Positions 47,079 to 56,244 of a stretch of 64,000 nucleotides of DNA are shown piece after piece. Each line of letters starts with the position of its first letter. Within the stretch, counting starts at the first letter, position 1. Source of the stretch: Chitinophaga sp. LS1. Its GTDB lineage: Bacteria; Bacteroidota; Bacteroidia; Chitinophagales; Chitinophagaceae. The position numbers were made by a program, and so were the translations under genes. Below the pieces are notes generated by a model. The model ran no database searches. It saw only the letters and a program-made list of their open reading frames with translations, and was not told the origin of the DNA. The stretch covers positions 5,892,501-5,956,500 of the forward strand of contig NZ_CP128362.1 in the NCBI RefSeq assembly GCF_034274695.1, read 5' to 3'.

Positions 47079-47675
47079 TTAAGCTAATTGCTGTTTCTTC
47101 GGTTGGAACGAAATCTGTTTGATCAGCGACAATGCACCAAACAGTACTGCACTAAAGAATACGTTTCCAAGAATGCCATTCAGGGCAAAGCTGCTGAACA
47201 GGTCACCTTCTTTGTAAAAAGGAATACCAGCTGCGTAGCAGGCGATGAGGCCACTGAGTGTATGCGGATACAGATTAGTAGTGAGGAAAGTACCAAGGTT
47301 GGTGATCATGAAGAACACCACACCGCTGCCGATGCTGGCAATCAGAATGGTGAGTGCATCTGCCTTTTTGATACGGGTGGCGATCCAGGTGATAAACAGG
47401 AATGCACCATATACAAAGAACAGTTGGCCTATGTAAGCGCCATAGAAGGTCTGTACATTGGTAAAGAACTGGAGGAAAAGATCACTCAGGAAAAGGGTGA
47501 GGACCGGTAAAAGATAAGCCAGGCGTTTATTGCGGATCATCATACCACCAAAAAGAGCGGCGGCGCCGATTGCGTTAAAGTTCCATAACTGAAGATTGTT
47601 GGTGATGACACGGCTGATGATAGCCAGGAAGATCAGCACAGCGATCATAATATTTTCACGGGTATCCTTCTTCAT
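47079..47675 (-). CDS. DUF6580-like integral membrane protein
   Basis: A 198-residue membrane protein with about six helices; MIAVLIFLAIISRVI and NFNAIGAAALFGGMMIRNKR near the start resemble small Bacteroidota proteins classified as DUF6580, proposed as the substrate-binding membrane part of ECF-type transport, though unproven. The polar loop ITNLGTFLTTNLYPHTLSGL recurs in the family as I remember it. Monocistronic, convergent with lepA. Substrate unknown. Confidence 0.75.
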   Translation of the reverse strand: MKKDTRENIMIAVLIFLAIISRVITNNLQLWNFNAIGAAALFGGMMIRNKRLAYLLPVLTLFLSDLFLQFFTNVQTFYGAYIGQLFFVYGAFLFITWIATRIKKADALTILIASIGSGVVFFMITNLGTFLTTNLYPHTLSGLIACYAAGIPFYKEGDLFSSFALNGILGNVFFSAVLFGALSLIKQISFQPKKQQLA

Positions 47676-47709
47676 TTGATCAGTTTATTTGTGCAAAGAT
47701 AGGGAAACA

Positions 47710-47800
47710 AGCGAAAAAATCGCTTCCACCTTTGGCAGAAGCGATTTTTTCGTATGGGTTGGCCTGTGGCCGGCTGGAAAAACGTTTATTAACGATTAGG
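47710..47800 (+). repeat. Composite element copy 2: hairpin plus GGCC box
   Basis: CGAAAAAATCGCTTC (47712-47726) and GAAGCGATTTTTTCG (47738-47752) pair fully; apex ACCTTTGGC. Box GGCCTGTGGCCGGC at 47761-47774, followed by TGGAAAAACGTTTATTAACG (47775-47794). A second TGGAAAACGTTTATTAGTGA-like copy occurs at 47820. Confidence 0.88.
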
Positions 47801-47833
47801 GAAGCTGGCATACGGTCGGCCAGGAAAACGTTT

Positions 47834-47902
47834 ATTAGTGATTAAGTTGGAAGGCCGGTATCTGTTATGCCGGAATGCCAATATCTATTATGCCGGAACG
47901 CC
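47834..47902 (-). repeat. 23-bp tandem repeat, 3 copies, starting inside the manA end
   Basis: Three abutting 23-base units on the minus strand: 47902-47880 (the last codons and stop of manA, GGCGTTCCGGCATAA...), 47879-47857 (GGCATTCCGGCATAACAGAT...) and 47856-47834 (GGCCTTCCAACTTAATCACT...). Units 1 and 2 differ at four positions; unit 3 is more diverged. Confidence 0.85.
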
Positions 47903-49105
47903 AGCTTTGTAAATAACAACTCCATCTTTAGATTCAATCTGGTAAGTGGTATCATACAATGCTACAACAGACTGACCTTTCACCACTGGCAGGTTCACAC
48001 CACCTTCACCGGTAACGGTCGCATTGCCCTGCAGCACCAGCAGAATTTCTGTAGAAGTGGTATGCTGCTCATATTTCTGACCCGCTTTCAGCCCGATACG
48101 GCTTACCACGAAGTCAGGAGCTGGACTGGCATAAATACTTTCCATACCGCCCTTTACTGCATCTCCTTTCAGGATCTTAGGATGTACTGCTTCGAAACGG
48201 GTATGTTTCAGCAATTCAGGTACATCAATATGTTTAGGTGTCAGCCCACCACGCAGCACATTGTCAGAATTTGCCATCAGTTCCACATTCTGGCCTTCGA
48301 GGTAAGCGTGAGGAATACCTGCATCCTGGAATACTGCATCGCCTTCATGTACTTCCATAATATTAAAGAAGTAAATAGAGAAGATTCCTCTATCCAGTCT
48401 TTCGAGGCCCTGAGGATCATTTGCGATGGCACGACCTGTCCAGAAAGCAGGATCTGATTTGTGCAGGGTACCTGCCTGGTAAGCAGGCAATACTCTTTCT
48501 GCCAGCGGACGAAGGAATTTGTTCACTTCTTCCTGTGGCAGTTCCATCACTGCTTTGTACAGCCCATAATAACCTTCTTTTTCGAAGATAGGTGCGAGAG
48601 TAGCAAATTCAGGTACGGTAGTCAGTACATTCTTCAGTTTATCTTCAGGCAGGAAGCCATGGAGCAGCCAGAATTCGCTGAGGGCTACCATGATTTCAGG
48701 CTTGTGGTTGGCATCTTTATAATTACGGTGCGATGCGTTCAAAGGAATACCAGCTTCGTTTTCACGGGCAAACCCTTTTTCAGCTTCTACTTTGGTAGGA
48801 TGCACCTGGATAGATAACATGTCTTTTACGTCGAGGATTTTGAACAGGAAAGGCAGTTCACCGAAGCGATCCCATACTTTCTGGCCCAGGGCAGCGGTAG
48901 GATTGGCTTTGATCAGTTGGTCGAGTGCAGTGGTCTGACCGTCTGTATCAATTTTTGAAGGTGCGCTTTGGTGTGCACCCATCCAGTATTCCGCGCTGGG
49001 ATTGTTTGTTTCGGGGATGCCCAGGAGGGATGGGATATAGTGGAATCCTCCCCATGCATAATTTTGAACCTTACCTTCCAGTCTGAATAGTTTCTTCTCA
49101 CTCAT
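47888..49105 (-). CDS. manA: Mannose-6-phosphate isomerase, class I
   Basis: Zinc enzyme interconverting mannose 6-phosphate and fructose 6-phosphate, supplying GDP-mannose or using mannose. The 405 residues show the class I order: YAWGGFHYIPSLLGI near the start, LPFLFKILDVKDMLSIQVHP with Gln and His of the zinc site, the Lys/Glu following it, and HAYLEGQNVELMANSDNVLR with the second His and the active-site residues. Cupin C-terminal part. ATG at 49105. The gene end is copy 1 of a 23-bp repeat; yraN starts divergently 86 bases away. Confidence 0.95.
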   Translation of the reverse strand: MSEKKLFRLEGKVQNYAWGGFHYIPSLLGIPETNNPSAEYWMGAHQSAPSKIDTDGQTTALDQLIKANPTAALGQKVWDRFGELPFLFKILDVKDMLSIQVHPTKVEAEKGFARENEAGIPLNASHRNYKDANHKPEIMVALSEFWLLHGFLPEDKLKNVLTTVPEFATLAPIFEKEGYYGLYKAVMELPQEEVNKFLRPLAERVLPAYQAGTLHKSDPAFWTGRAIANDPQGLERLDRGIFSIYFFNIMEVHEGDAVFQDAGIPHAYLEGQNVELMANSDNVLRGGLTPKHIDVPELLKHTRFEAVHPKILKGDAVKGGMESIYASPAPDFVVSRIGLKAGQKYEQHTTSTEILLVLQGNATVTGEGGVNLPVVKGQSVVALYDTTYQIESKDGVVIYKAGVPA

Positions 49106-49190
49106 ACGTTATGCGTTATAATTGTTTATTTTCAATAACAGTGAACCTAAAAAATTTCCCCAAAGGAAGTTAAAAAATATTCAAAATCCA

Positions 49191-49547
49191 ATGTTAACCT
49201 ACCTTGATTTAGGTAAAAAAGGCGAGGAAATTGCGAGGGCGCATTTTTTAGCACAGGATTATATCATTTTGCATGCCAATTGGAAGTTGGGGCGGAAGGA
49301 GATTGATTTGATTGTAAGGAAGGGGGATTGTTTGGTTTTTGTGGAGGTGAAGACGTTGGCTTCTGATATTTGGGGTTTTCCTGAGAAGAATGTGACTGAG
49401 AGGAAGATCAGGCATATTCGGGCGGTAGCGAATGGGTATATGGATAGGATGAGGGAATTACCGAAACGGATAAGATTTGATATTGTGGCGATTACTTTTA
49501 GGAGGGATGGGAGTCATGAGTTGGTGCATTTTGAGGATTGTTTTTGA
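49191..49547 (+). CDS. YraN/UPF0102 family nuclease-like protein
   Basis: A 118-residue protein with a restriction-endonuclease-like fold: GKKGEEIARAHF at the N-terminus, then LGRKEIDLIVRKGDCLVFVEVKT, which carries the E-x-D-x(n)-E-x-K catalytic-type pattern (EIDLI, FVEVKT). Widely conserved, function unsettled, suggested in Holliday-junction or DNA processing. ATG at 49191 gives the usual length; an upstream TTG frame from 49122 would add 23 unlikely residues. Confidence 0.88.
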   Translation: MLTYLDLGKKGEEIARAHFLAQDYIILHANWKLGRKEIDLIVRKGDCLVFVEVKTLASDIWGFPEKNVTERKIRHIRAVANGYMDRMRELPKRIRFDIVAITFRRDGSHELVHFEDCF

Positions 49548-49578
49548 GGGGTGGGGGTGAAGGTGGTTTTTAAAAAAG

Positions 49579-49645
49579 GACCACAAATTTCTTTTGGCTT
49601 TGGCAAAAGAAATTTGTGGTCGGGCGGTTGGCCTGCGGCCGGCTA
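49579..49645 (+). repeat. Composite element copy 3: hairpin plus GGCC box, touching the purB stop
   Basis: GACCACAAATTTCTTTTG (49579-49596) pairs perfectly with 49604-49621; loop GCTTTGG. The arm sequence is unrelated to copies 1 and 2, but the box GGCCTGCGGCCGGC (49630-49643) is a perfect consensus and its last base is part of the purB stop codon. On the minus strand a T run follows the hairpin, so it can terminate purB. Confidence 0.9.
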
Positions 49646-50980
49646 CCAAATGCCGGTGTAATTGTGAGGCGTGATAGCCTTTAATTCTTTCTTTAGGCTT
49701 GCGCTTATTTTCAGCCCATCGATAAATTTATGCATCGTCTTCTGTGTGATCTGTTCACCACCACGCGTCAACGCTTTCAGTGCTTCGTAAGGCTGAGGAT
49801 AATTTTCCCTGCGCAGTACTGTCTGAATAGCTTCAGCTACTACGGCCCAGTTATTTTCCAGATCATCGTGCAGTTTCGCTTCGTTCAGGATCAGCTTTTC
49901 CATGCCTTTTGCGAGGGACTTCAATGCGAGGATAGAGTGGCTGAAAGGCACACCTACATTCCTCAATACGGTAGAGTCAGTGAGGTCACGTTGTAAACGT
50001 GAAATAGGCAGTTTTGCACTCAGGTGCTCAAACAGCGCATTTGCCAGACCCAGGTTACCTTCTGCATTTTCGAAATCGATCGGATTTACTTTGTGCGGCA
50101 TGGCAGAAGAGCCTACTTCATTCGCCTTGATCTTCTGTTTGAAATAATCCATAGAGATATACTGCCAGATATCGCGGCTGAAATCTATGAGGATAGTATT
50201 GATACGTTTTAAGGTATCGAATTGCGCAGCAATGTTGTCATAATGTTCGATCTGGGTCGTGTACTTCATACGCTGTAAGCCCAGGGTATTGTTCACGAAC
50301 TTGTCACCGAACTTTTCCCAGTTGATCTTAGGGAATGCTACGTGGTGTGCATTAAAGTTGCCGGTAGCACCGCCGAATTTAGCTGCAAAAGGAATATCTC
50401 CCAGCAGTTTTATCTGACCTTCCAGTCTTTCAGCAAATACCAGGATCTCTTTACCCAGGATGGTCGGAGATGCGGGTTGGCCATGTGTACGTGCCAGCAT
50501 GGGGATCCTGATCCATTGTTTGCCGAACTTTTTCAGCTGCAGAACCAGGTTAGCGATAGCTGGCATATATACATGTTCAATTGCTTCCTTCCAGAACAGG
50601 GGGGTAGCGGTGTTGTTGACATCCTGGGATGTCAGACCGAAGTGTACCCACTCCAGTTTATCTTCCAGGCCTAAGCCTTTCAGCTCGTTTTTAACGAAGT
50701 ATTCTACAGCTTTTACATCATGATTCGTCACTTTCTCCGTTTCCTTGATCAGCTGGGCATTTTCTACCGTAAATTCCTGATAGATCTTACGCAGGGCCCC
50801 TACCTGGTTTTTGGGGAGGGTGAATAACTTCTGTTCGCCGAGGGCGATGAAGTATTCAATCTCTACCAATACGCGGTAGCGGATGAGTGCAAATTCAGAA
50901 AAATAAGGGGCCAGTTCTTCCAGTTGCTTGCGATAACGCCCATCCAGCGGGGAAATGGCGGTCAATGATTGTAATTGCAT
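49643..50980 (-). CDS. purB: Adenylosuccinate lyase PurB
   Basis: Cleaves SAICAR and adenylosuccinate, releasing fumarate, in purine synthesis. The 445-residue protein belongs to the fumarase/aspartase superfamily: TSQDVNNTATPLFWKEA and RTHGQPASPT in the N-terminal half, and the signature SSAMPHKVNPIDFENAEGN in the mobile loop with the catalytic Ser. Length and SSxMPxKVNPID pattern match the E. coli-type PurB branch rather than the shorter Bacillus form. Its stop overlaps a composite hairpin element that can serve as its terminator. Confidence 0.96.
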   Translation of the reverse strand: MQLQSLTAISPLDGRYRKQLEELAPYFSEFALIRYRVLVEIEYFIALGEQKLFTLPKNQVGALRKIYQEFTVENAQLIKETEKVTNHDVKAVEYFVKNELKGLGLEDKLEWVHFGLTSQDVNNTATPLFWKEAIEHVYMPAIANLVLQLKKFGKQWIRIPMLARTHGQPASPTILGKEILVFAERLEGQIKLLGDIPFAAKFGGATGNFNAHHVAFPKINWEKFGDKFVNNTLGLQRMKYTTQIEHYDNIAAQFDTLKRINTILIDFSRDIWQYISMDYFKQKIKANEVGSSAMPHKVNPIDFENAEGNLGLANALFEHLSAKLPISRLQRDLTDSTVLRNVGVPFSHSILALKSLAKGMEKLILNEAKLHDDLENNWAVVAEAIQTVLRRENYPQPYEALKALTRGGEQITQKTMHKFIDGLKISASLKKELKAITPHNYTGIW

Positions 50981-51074
50981 ACTATAATTTTATTGTTTAG
51001 TAATAGGTGGTTTTCACCCATTACAGGATACATATAGCTAAAATGTCCTAATTTAGCCGGCAAAATTACTGAAA

Positions 51075-51815
51075 TTGGAACGGAAAGTAAAAGTAGCGGC
51101 AGTAAGTTATTTGAATACCAAGCCATTATTATTTGGATTTAGGAATCATCCGGTGATGGACATGATGGAGTTGAGTGTGGATTATCCGGCTAAGATAGGC
51201 CAGCAGCTTATAGATGGGGTTGTAGACGTTGGACTTGTACCAGTGGCAGTGATACCGAAGATGAAGGAGTACCACATTATTTCAGATTATTGTATTGGAG
51301 CGGAAGGGCCGGTTGCATCGGTGTGTTTGTTCTCGGATGTTCCTTTGCATGACATTAAGCGGATTTATCTGGACTATCAGAGCCGGTCTTCAGTGGCATT
51401 GTTGAAATTGCTGGTGAGGGATTACTGGAAGCTGGATGTGGAGTTTATTCCTACTACAGGTGATTATGAAGGGAATATCAAAGGAACGGATGCTGGTTTA
51501 GTGATTGGGGACAGGGCGTTTTTACAGCGTAAGGTGTCTCCTTATATTTATGACCTGGCGGAGCATTGGATCAGGTATACGAGTTTGCCGATGGTGTTTG
51601 CGGCGTGGATTAGTAATAAGCCATTGCCAATAGAGTTTATTCAGCAGTTTAATAATGCGAATGGGATAGGGATTAGTAATATTCCGGCGGTAGTGGCGGA
51701 GAATCCTTATGGGGAGTATGATCTGACGACTTATTATGTGAAGAATCTGAGTTTTCCTTTGACGCCTTCGAAGCGACAGGGGTTGAATAAGTTTATAGGG
51801 TATTTGCAGCAATAA
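51075..51815 (+). CDS. mqnA: Chorismate dehydratase MqnA (futalosine pathway)
   Basis: Makes 3-enolpyruvylbenzoate from chorismate, the entry to menaquinone synthesis through futalosine. The 246-residue solute-binding-protein-like fold starts VKVAAVSYLNTKPLLFG, the family hallmark, with VDVGLVPVAVIPKM and TDAGLVIGDRAF following. The start must be the TTG at 51075 (or a CTG two codons before): the next in-frame ATG falls inside the protein and would delete the SYLNTKPL motif. Presence implies menaquinone by the futalosine route; other mqn genes are outside the window. A composite hairpin element follows the stop. Confidence 0.93.
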   Translation: MERKVKVAAVSYLNTKPLLFGFRNHPVMDMMELSVDYPAKIGQQLIDGVVDVGLVPVAVIPKMKEYHIISDYCIGAEGPVASVCLFSDVPLHDIKRIYLDYQSRSSVALLKLLVRDYWKLDVEFIPTTGDYEGNIKGTDAGLVIGDRAFLQRKVSPYIYDLAEHWIRYTSLPMVFAAWISNKPLPIEFIQQFNNANGIGISNIPAVVAENPYGEYDLTTYYVKNLSFPLTPSKRQGLNKFIGYLQQ

Positions 51816-51830
51816 GAGATTTGAAATAGC

Positions 51831-52017
51831 AAAACGAAAACGCTTTTACCTTTGGTAGAAGCGTTTTCGTTTTTGGGCGGGGCCTGCGGTTGGCAGGGGG
51901 AAACGTTAATGATGGCAAGGGGGGCGGGTTGGTGTAGGAATACGTTAATGATAGCAAGGTGCCGGGTCTGGTTTAGCAATACGTTAATGATAACAAGGTG
52001 CCCTGCGGCCAGCAGGG
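51831..52017 (+). repeat. Composite element copy 4 followed by a 39-bp repeat
   Basis: AAAACGAAAACGCTTTTACC (51831-51850) and GGTAGAAGCGTTTTCGTTTT (51854-51873) pair with one wobble around TTT. Box GGCCTGCGGTTGGC at 51881-51894. Then ACGTTAATGAT..CAAGG units at 51903, 51942 and 51981, 39 bases apart, ending with another GC box (CCCTGCGGCCAGCAGGG, 52001-52017). The ACGTTAATGA word corresponds to ACGTTTATTA of copy 2. Confidence 0.88.
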
Positions 52018-52069
52018 ACGGGAAATCCAATTATTTTCATTAAATTAGTTACCCACAAATAACGGAAGC

Positions 52070-52735
52070 ATGAAAATAGGTATCCTGGGCAGCGGCCCCG
52101 TCGGCCTTACACTAAGTGAAGGCCTGGTCAGGGCAGGACATGAAGTGATCCTTGGCACCCGTAATCCTTCCAAAGAATCCCTGCAACAATGGATACGAAA
52201 AATTGGCAATAATGTGATTGCTGCTCCTTTTCGGGAAGCAGCGGCTCAGGGAGAACTACTCGTCATCTGTACCAGCTGGGCAGGTACCCAAAAAGCCATT
52301 GAGGCGGCCGGGTTATGGAATTTCAAAAACAAAGTTGTAGTGGATGTGACGAACCCGCTGGATGGGAAAGGCCCCGATCAGCAGGGGAGGCTGAGTTTTT
52401 CTATCGGGCATACCAGCTCTGCGGGGGAGCAGCTGCAAGCGTGGTTGCCACCGGATGCACATGTGGTGAAGGCATTGAGTTGTATCGGGCATGAATCAAT
52501 GTTCCGGCCACAACATGAGCAGGATGCACCTACCATGTTTATTTGTGGAAATAAACGACAGGCGAAGACGACAGTAACTGAGTTATTACAGCAAATGGGG
52601 TGGATTGATATTGTGGATATGGGTAGTATTGAAATGAGCAGGAATATTGAGCCGCTGAGTATTTTGTGGTATGCCTATGGGTTTAGAACAGGGACCTGGC
52701 AGCATGGGTTCAGGTTGGTGAAAAGGCCCTCCTGA
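52070..52735 (+). CDS. NADPH-dependent F420-type reductase-like protein
   Basis: A 221-residue Rossmann-fold oxidoreductase of the F420_oxidored/NADP family. Dinucleotide site KIGILGSGPVGLTLSEGLVR (residues 2-21), then VILGTRNPSKES with the Arg that suits NADPH, and VVDVTNPLDGKG in the middle. Many such proteins in bacteria without F420 use flavin or an unknown substrate, so the actual reaction is open. Single gene between an intergenic repeat and a converging peptidase gene. Confidence 0.85.
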   Translation: MKIGILGSGPVGLTLSEGLVRAGHEVILGTRNPSKESLQQWIRKIGNNVIAAPFREAAAQGELLVICTSWAGTQKAIEAAGLWNFKNKVVVDVTNPLDGKGPDQQGRLSFSIGHTSSAGEQLQAWLPPDAHVVKALSCIGHESMFRPQHEQDAPTMFICGNKRQAKTTVTELLQQMGWIDIVDMGSIEMSRNIEPLSILWYAYGFRTGTWQHGFRLVKRPS

Positions 52736-52775
52736 TTGGAAGGCCCTTTATAAACTTATAAACTTTTAAATCAGT

Positions 52776-54410
52776 TTAGATCTGCTTAACATGTATGTAA
52801 AAATTCGGATCTACCTTAAAGTCCTTTTTATTCGACATGGTAAACTGCGTTGATTGCCAATGCTTACCCGGATAAATAAACTGATACCCTCTATCATTCA
52901 GTGTCACCTTCACCGGCATATTGAAATTCTCCACATCCGTCACCCACCTGAACTGCAACTCATTCCCATTAAAATGATATTCCAGCGTAGGAATCGTAGT
53001 ATGCATCAGGTATTGTTCAAACACCTTTGTAAAGTTCATCTGTGTACGGAAATTCAGGTAGTCAAGAATATCCTTCGTCGTCACTGTCTGATGCCAGAAC
53101 GCCTGGTTCATTCCTCTCAACACATCCCTGAATACATTGTCGTTGTTCACTATCTGGCGAATGGTATGGACCATATTCCCCCCTTTATAATACATATCCC
53201 CACTACCTTCCGCATTCACCCCATATGGCGCAATGATTGGCTCATCATTCCTGATATTCTGCCGTACACCTGTAATATATTCGAAAGCCGCCTTTCTACC
53301 GAACTCACATTCAGTATATAATGTCTCTGAATAGTTCGTGAATGCCTCATGGATCCACATATCTGCAATGTCCTTGCTGGTAATGTTGTTTCCAAACCAC
53401 TCGTGGCCACTCTCATGTACGATGATAAAGTCCCACTTCAAACCCCAGCCGCTGCCGGACAGGTCACGACCTTTATACCCCCAGCCGAAGCCATTACCAT
53501 AGGCCACACCACTCTGGTGCTCCATGCCTAAATGCGGCGCTTCGATCAGCTTATAGCTATCCTGGTAGAAAGGATATTTACCAAACCAATACTCGAAGCA
53601 TTGCAGCATTTTCTTCACTTCTTCAAAGTGAATGGTAGCTGTATCTACATTATAATCCAGTACCCAATAGCTCAGGTCCAGTTTACCGCCCTCACCATTG
53701 TAGGTATCTTTGATCTCTTTATAGTTGCCGATGTTCAGCGCTACATCATAGTTATTTATCGGGTTGGCCACATACCATATATAGGTATCGGTACCATCTT
53801 TATTAGATACTTTTTTCTTCAGACGGCCATTTGACACATCTACAAGGAAGTTCGGCACAGTCACGGCAATCGTCATATCATTCGGTTCATCTGACTGGGT
53901 ATCCTTGTTAGGCCACCACACGCTTGCACCAGTTCCCTGGCAGGCAGTGGCGATCCATGGACGGCCATCTTTGTCTTTGCGCCAGATGATACCGCCATCC
54001 CATGGTGGATTTACAGCAGTCTTAGGACGGCCATGGAAAAAGATCGTTATCTTCTTCGTACTTCCCTTTGGTTGCTGTGCCAGTGTACGCACCATCACCG
54101 CATCGCCATCACGCTCGTACGCCAGCTTCTGTTTATCCTGCATGACACTGTCTACTTCCATAGGCAACTGCAGATCTATCTGCATAATGCTATCCGGTTT
54201 ATTTATAAAGTAGGTAATGATATTATAGCCTCCCAGGGTACTATCTTGTGCGTTTAGCGCCACATGAAGATCGTAGTTCTGAACATCCCACCATTCCCTG
54301 GCAGGGGTGATTGAACCACGGAGTGTATCCGCATGGGTGAAGGTCCGCTCCTGGGCGCTAACCGAGAAGGCTGTAGTTATGACCAATAAAAGCAACAGTA
54401 AGCCACGCAT
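52776..54410 (-). CDS. M1-family zinc metallopeptidase, exported
   Basis: A 544-residue aminopeptidase-like enzyme with signal peptide RGLLLLLLVITTAFSVSAQ. The zinc motif is HESGHEWFGN, followed 18 residues later by the second-site Glu in NYSETLYTE. GMEHQSGVAYGNG stands in place of the classic GAMEN substrate loop. It lacks the C-terminal helical domain of full-length aminopeptidase N, as is usual in the shorter Bacteroidota type. Acts in the periplasm or outside, probably in peptide trimming. Converges with the reductase gene. Confidence 0.93.
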   Translation of the reverse strand: MRGLLLLLLVITTAFSVSAQERTFTHADTLRGSITPAREWWDVQNYDLHVALNAQDSTLGGYNIITYFINKPDSIMQIDLQLPMEVDSVMQDKQKLAYERDGDAVMVRTLAQQPKGSTKKITIFFHGRPKTAVNPPWDGGIIWRKDKDGRPWIATACQGTGASVWWPNKDTQSDEPNDMTIAVTVPNFLVDVSNGRLKKKVSNKDGTDTYIWYVANPINNYDVALNIGNYKEIKDTYNGEGGKLDLSYWVLDYNVDTATIHFEEVKKMLQCFEYWFGKYPFYQDSYKLIEAPHLGMEHQSGVAYGNGFGWGYKGRDLSGSGWGLKWDFIIVHESGHEWFGNNITSKDIADMWIHEAFTNYSETLYTECEFGRKAAFEYITGVRQNIRNDEPIIAPYGVNAEGSGDMYYKGGNMVHTIRQIVNNDNVFRDVLRGMNQAFWHQTVTTKDILDYLNFRTQMNFTKVFEQYLMHTTIPTLEYHFNGNELQFRWVTDVENFNMPVKVTLNDRGYQFIYPGKHWQSTQFTMSNKKDFKVDPNFYIHVKQI

Positions 54411-54455
54411 AGAAATTGATATTTTTATAACGGAAAGATATTAATTTTCAGTTTA

Positions 54456-56060
54456 ATGAGCATACAACGTTTTTTAATAATATGGGCAACTGTATTCCTT
54501 TTGAGTAGTTGTCAGACCAAACAGGCTGATAAACGGCAGGTATTCCGGTACAATGTGGTAGACGGTATTGCCACCCTCGATCCGGCATTTGCGAAGAACC
54601 AGTCTATCATCTGGGCGGTCAAACAATTATATAATACCCTGGTGGAACCGGATCAGCAATTGCAGATCAGGCCTTCGCTGGCACAAAGCTGGGAAGTATC
54701 ACCAGATGCAAAGGTGTATACCTTTCACCTGCGCACGGATGTATTCTTTCATGATAATGATGTATTCCCCGGTGGCAAAGGACGGAAGATGATAGCCAGC
54801 GATGTGGTGTATAGCTTACATCGTATTATGGACCCGGCTACCGCCTCTGCAGGGGCCTGGATCTTTAATGGCAAAGTCGATAAAGACAAAGGCTTTGAAG
54901 CCCTGGATGACTCTACCTTCAGACTCACTTTATTGCAACCGTTTCATCCTGTGTTGGGTATTCTAAGTATGCAATATTGCTCTGTTATTCCCCATGAAAT
55001 CGTTGAGAAGTATGGTAAGGATTTCAGAAAACATCCCTGTGGTACAGGGCCGTTTCAATTTGATTACTGGGAAGAAGGACAGGCATTGGTATTACATAAG
55101 TTTCCGCATTATTTTGAAAAAGGACTTCCTTATTTAGATGCCGTGAAGATGAGTTTCCTCGATAACAAGGCTACCGAATTCCTGTTATTCCGACAGGGGC
55201 AACTGGATTTTATGAATGATATCGATGCTTCTTTTAAAGATGAGGTACTGAATAAGAAGGGAGAGTTAAAAAAGGAGTGGGCCGGAAAGATGATCCTGGA
55301 TAAGACGCCGCAACTGAATGTAGAATACTTTGGGTTCCTGTTGGATAGTACCAAAATCCGTCAATCGCCTACGCGGTTAAAAAATATCCGCCTCGCCATC
55401 AATTATGGTTTTGACAGGGCGAAGATGATCACTTATCTCCGCAATGGTATTGGTACGCCTGCCAATGCAGGATTTATCCCCCAGGGCTTACCTTCATTTG
55501 ATACAAGTAAAGTAAAAGGATATAATTTTAATCCTGCGAAAGCCAGACAGTTTTTAAAAGAAGCTGGATACCCGGAGGGCAAGGGATTGCCGCCGATCAA
55601 GCTATTGTCCATTCCTGTTTATGAAGATTATGCCAACTATGTAGCGAACCAGCTGCAGCAAATAGGTATTACCGTACAGGTAGAGGTATTACAAAAAGCA
55701 TTGTTGCTGGAGCAAACTGCTAAGTCGGATGCGCTATTCTTCAGAGGTAGCTGGATGGGAGACTATGCAGATGCGGAGAACTACCTTGCCGTGTTTTACA
55801 GCAAAAACCCGGCGCCACCGAACTATACGAGATATAAAAACCCAGCGTACGATAAACTCTATGAAGCCGCCTTGCAGGAGAATAATGATAGCGTGCGGTA
55901 CAGCCTTTATAACCAGATGGATAGGATGATAGTGGCAGATGCGCCTGTTGTGCCATTGTTTTATGATGAGGTTATTCACCTGATTCAGCCAAATGTGGAG
56001 GGGATGGAAACTAACGGGTTAAATCAGCTGGAATTACGGAAGGTGAGGATAAAGAAATAA
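54456..56060 (+). CDS. ABC-transporter solute-binding lipoprotein (SBP family 5)
   Basis: A 534-residue peptide/nickel-type binding protein. Signal FLIIWATVFLLSSC gives lipid attachment at the Cys, followed by the family-5 start FRYNVVDGIATLDPAFAKNQ and the conserved PHEIVEKYGKDFRKHPCGTG region and FDYWEEGQALVLHKFPHYF. Ligands of relatives are oligopeptides, nickel or sugars. No permease or ATPase genes are next to it, so its partners lie elsewhere. Divergent from the M1 peptidase gene, 45 bases apart; a link between extracellular peptide cutting and peptide uptake is plausible but inferred. Confidence 0.92.
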   Translation: MSIQRFLIIWATVFLLSSCQTKQADKRQVFRYNVVDGIATLDPAFAKNQSIIWAVKQLYNTLVEPDQQLQIRPSLAQSWEVSPDAKVYTFHLRTDVFFHDNDVFPGGKGRKMIASDVVYSLHRIMDPATASAGAWIFNGKVDKDKGFEALDDSTFRLTLLQPFHPVLGILSMQYCSVIPHEIVEKYGKDFRKHPCGTGPFQFDYWEEGQALVLHKFPHYFEKGLPYLDAVKMSFLDNKATEFLLFRQGQLDFMNDIDASFKDEVLNKKGELKKEWAGKMILDKTPQLNVEYFGFLLDSTKIRQSPTRLKNIRLAINYGFDRAKMITYLRNGIGTPANAGFIPQGLPSFDTSKVKGYNFNPAKARQFLKEAGYPEGKGLPPIKLLSIPVYEDYANYVANQLQQIGITVQVEVLQKALLLEQTAKSDALFFRGSWMGDYADAENYLAVFYSKNPAPPNYTRYKNPAYDKLYEAALQENNDSVRYSLYNQMDRMIVADAPVVPLFYDEVIHLIQPNVEGMETNGLNQLELRKVRIKK

Positions 56061-56244
56061 CGAACTGAGCCAACTCAAATTGCCCGACGTGCCTCTTAAA
56101 TAGTAAATTTTAACATTTTTTTGAGCCTTATGTATGGCCGAATAACCAACTATTGTAAACTATCTATATGGTTATTACGTAATTAATGATAGTATTTATT
56201 TTATCTTCGGCCCCTTATTGATCAAAAAAAATTAAAAAGAGTTA

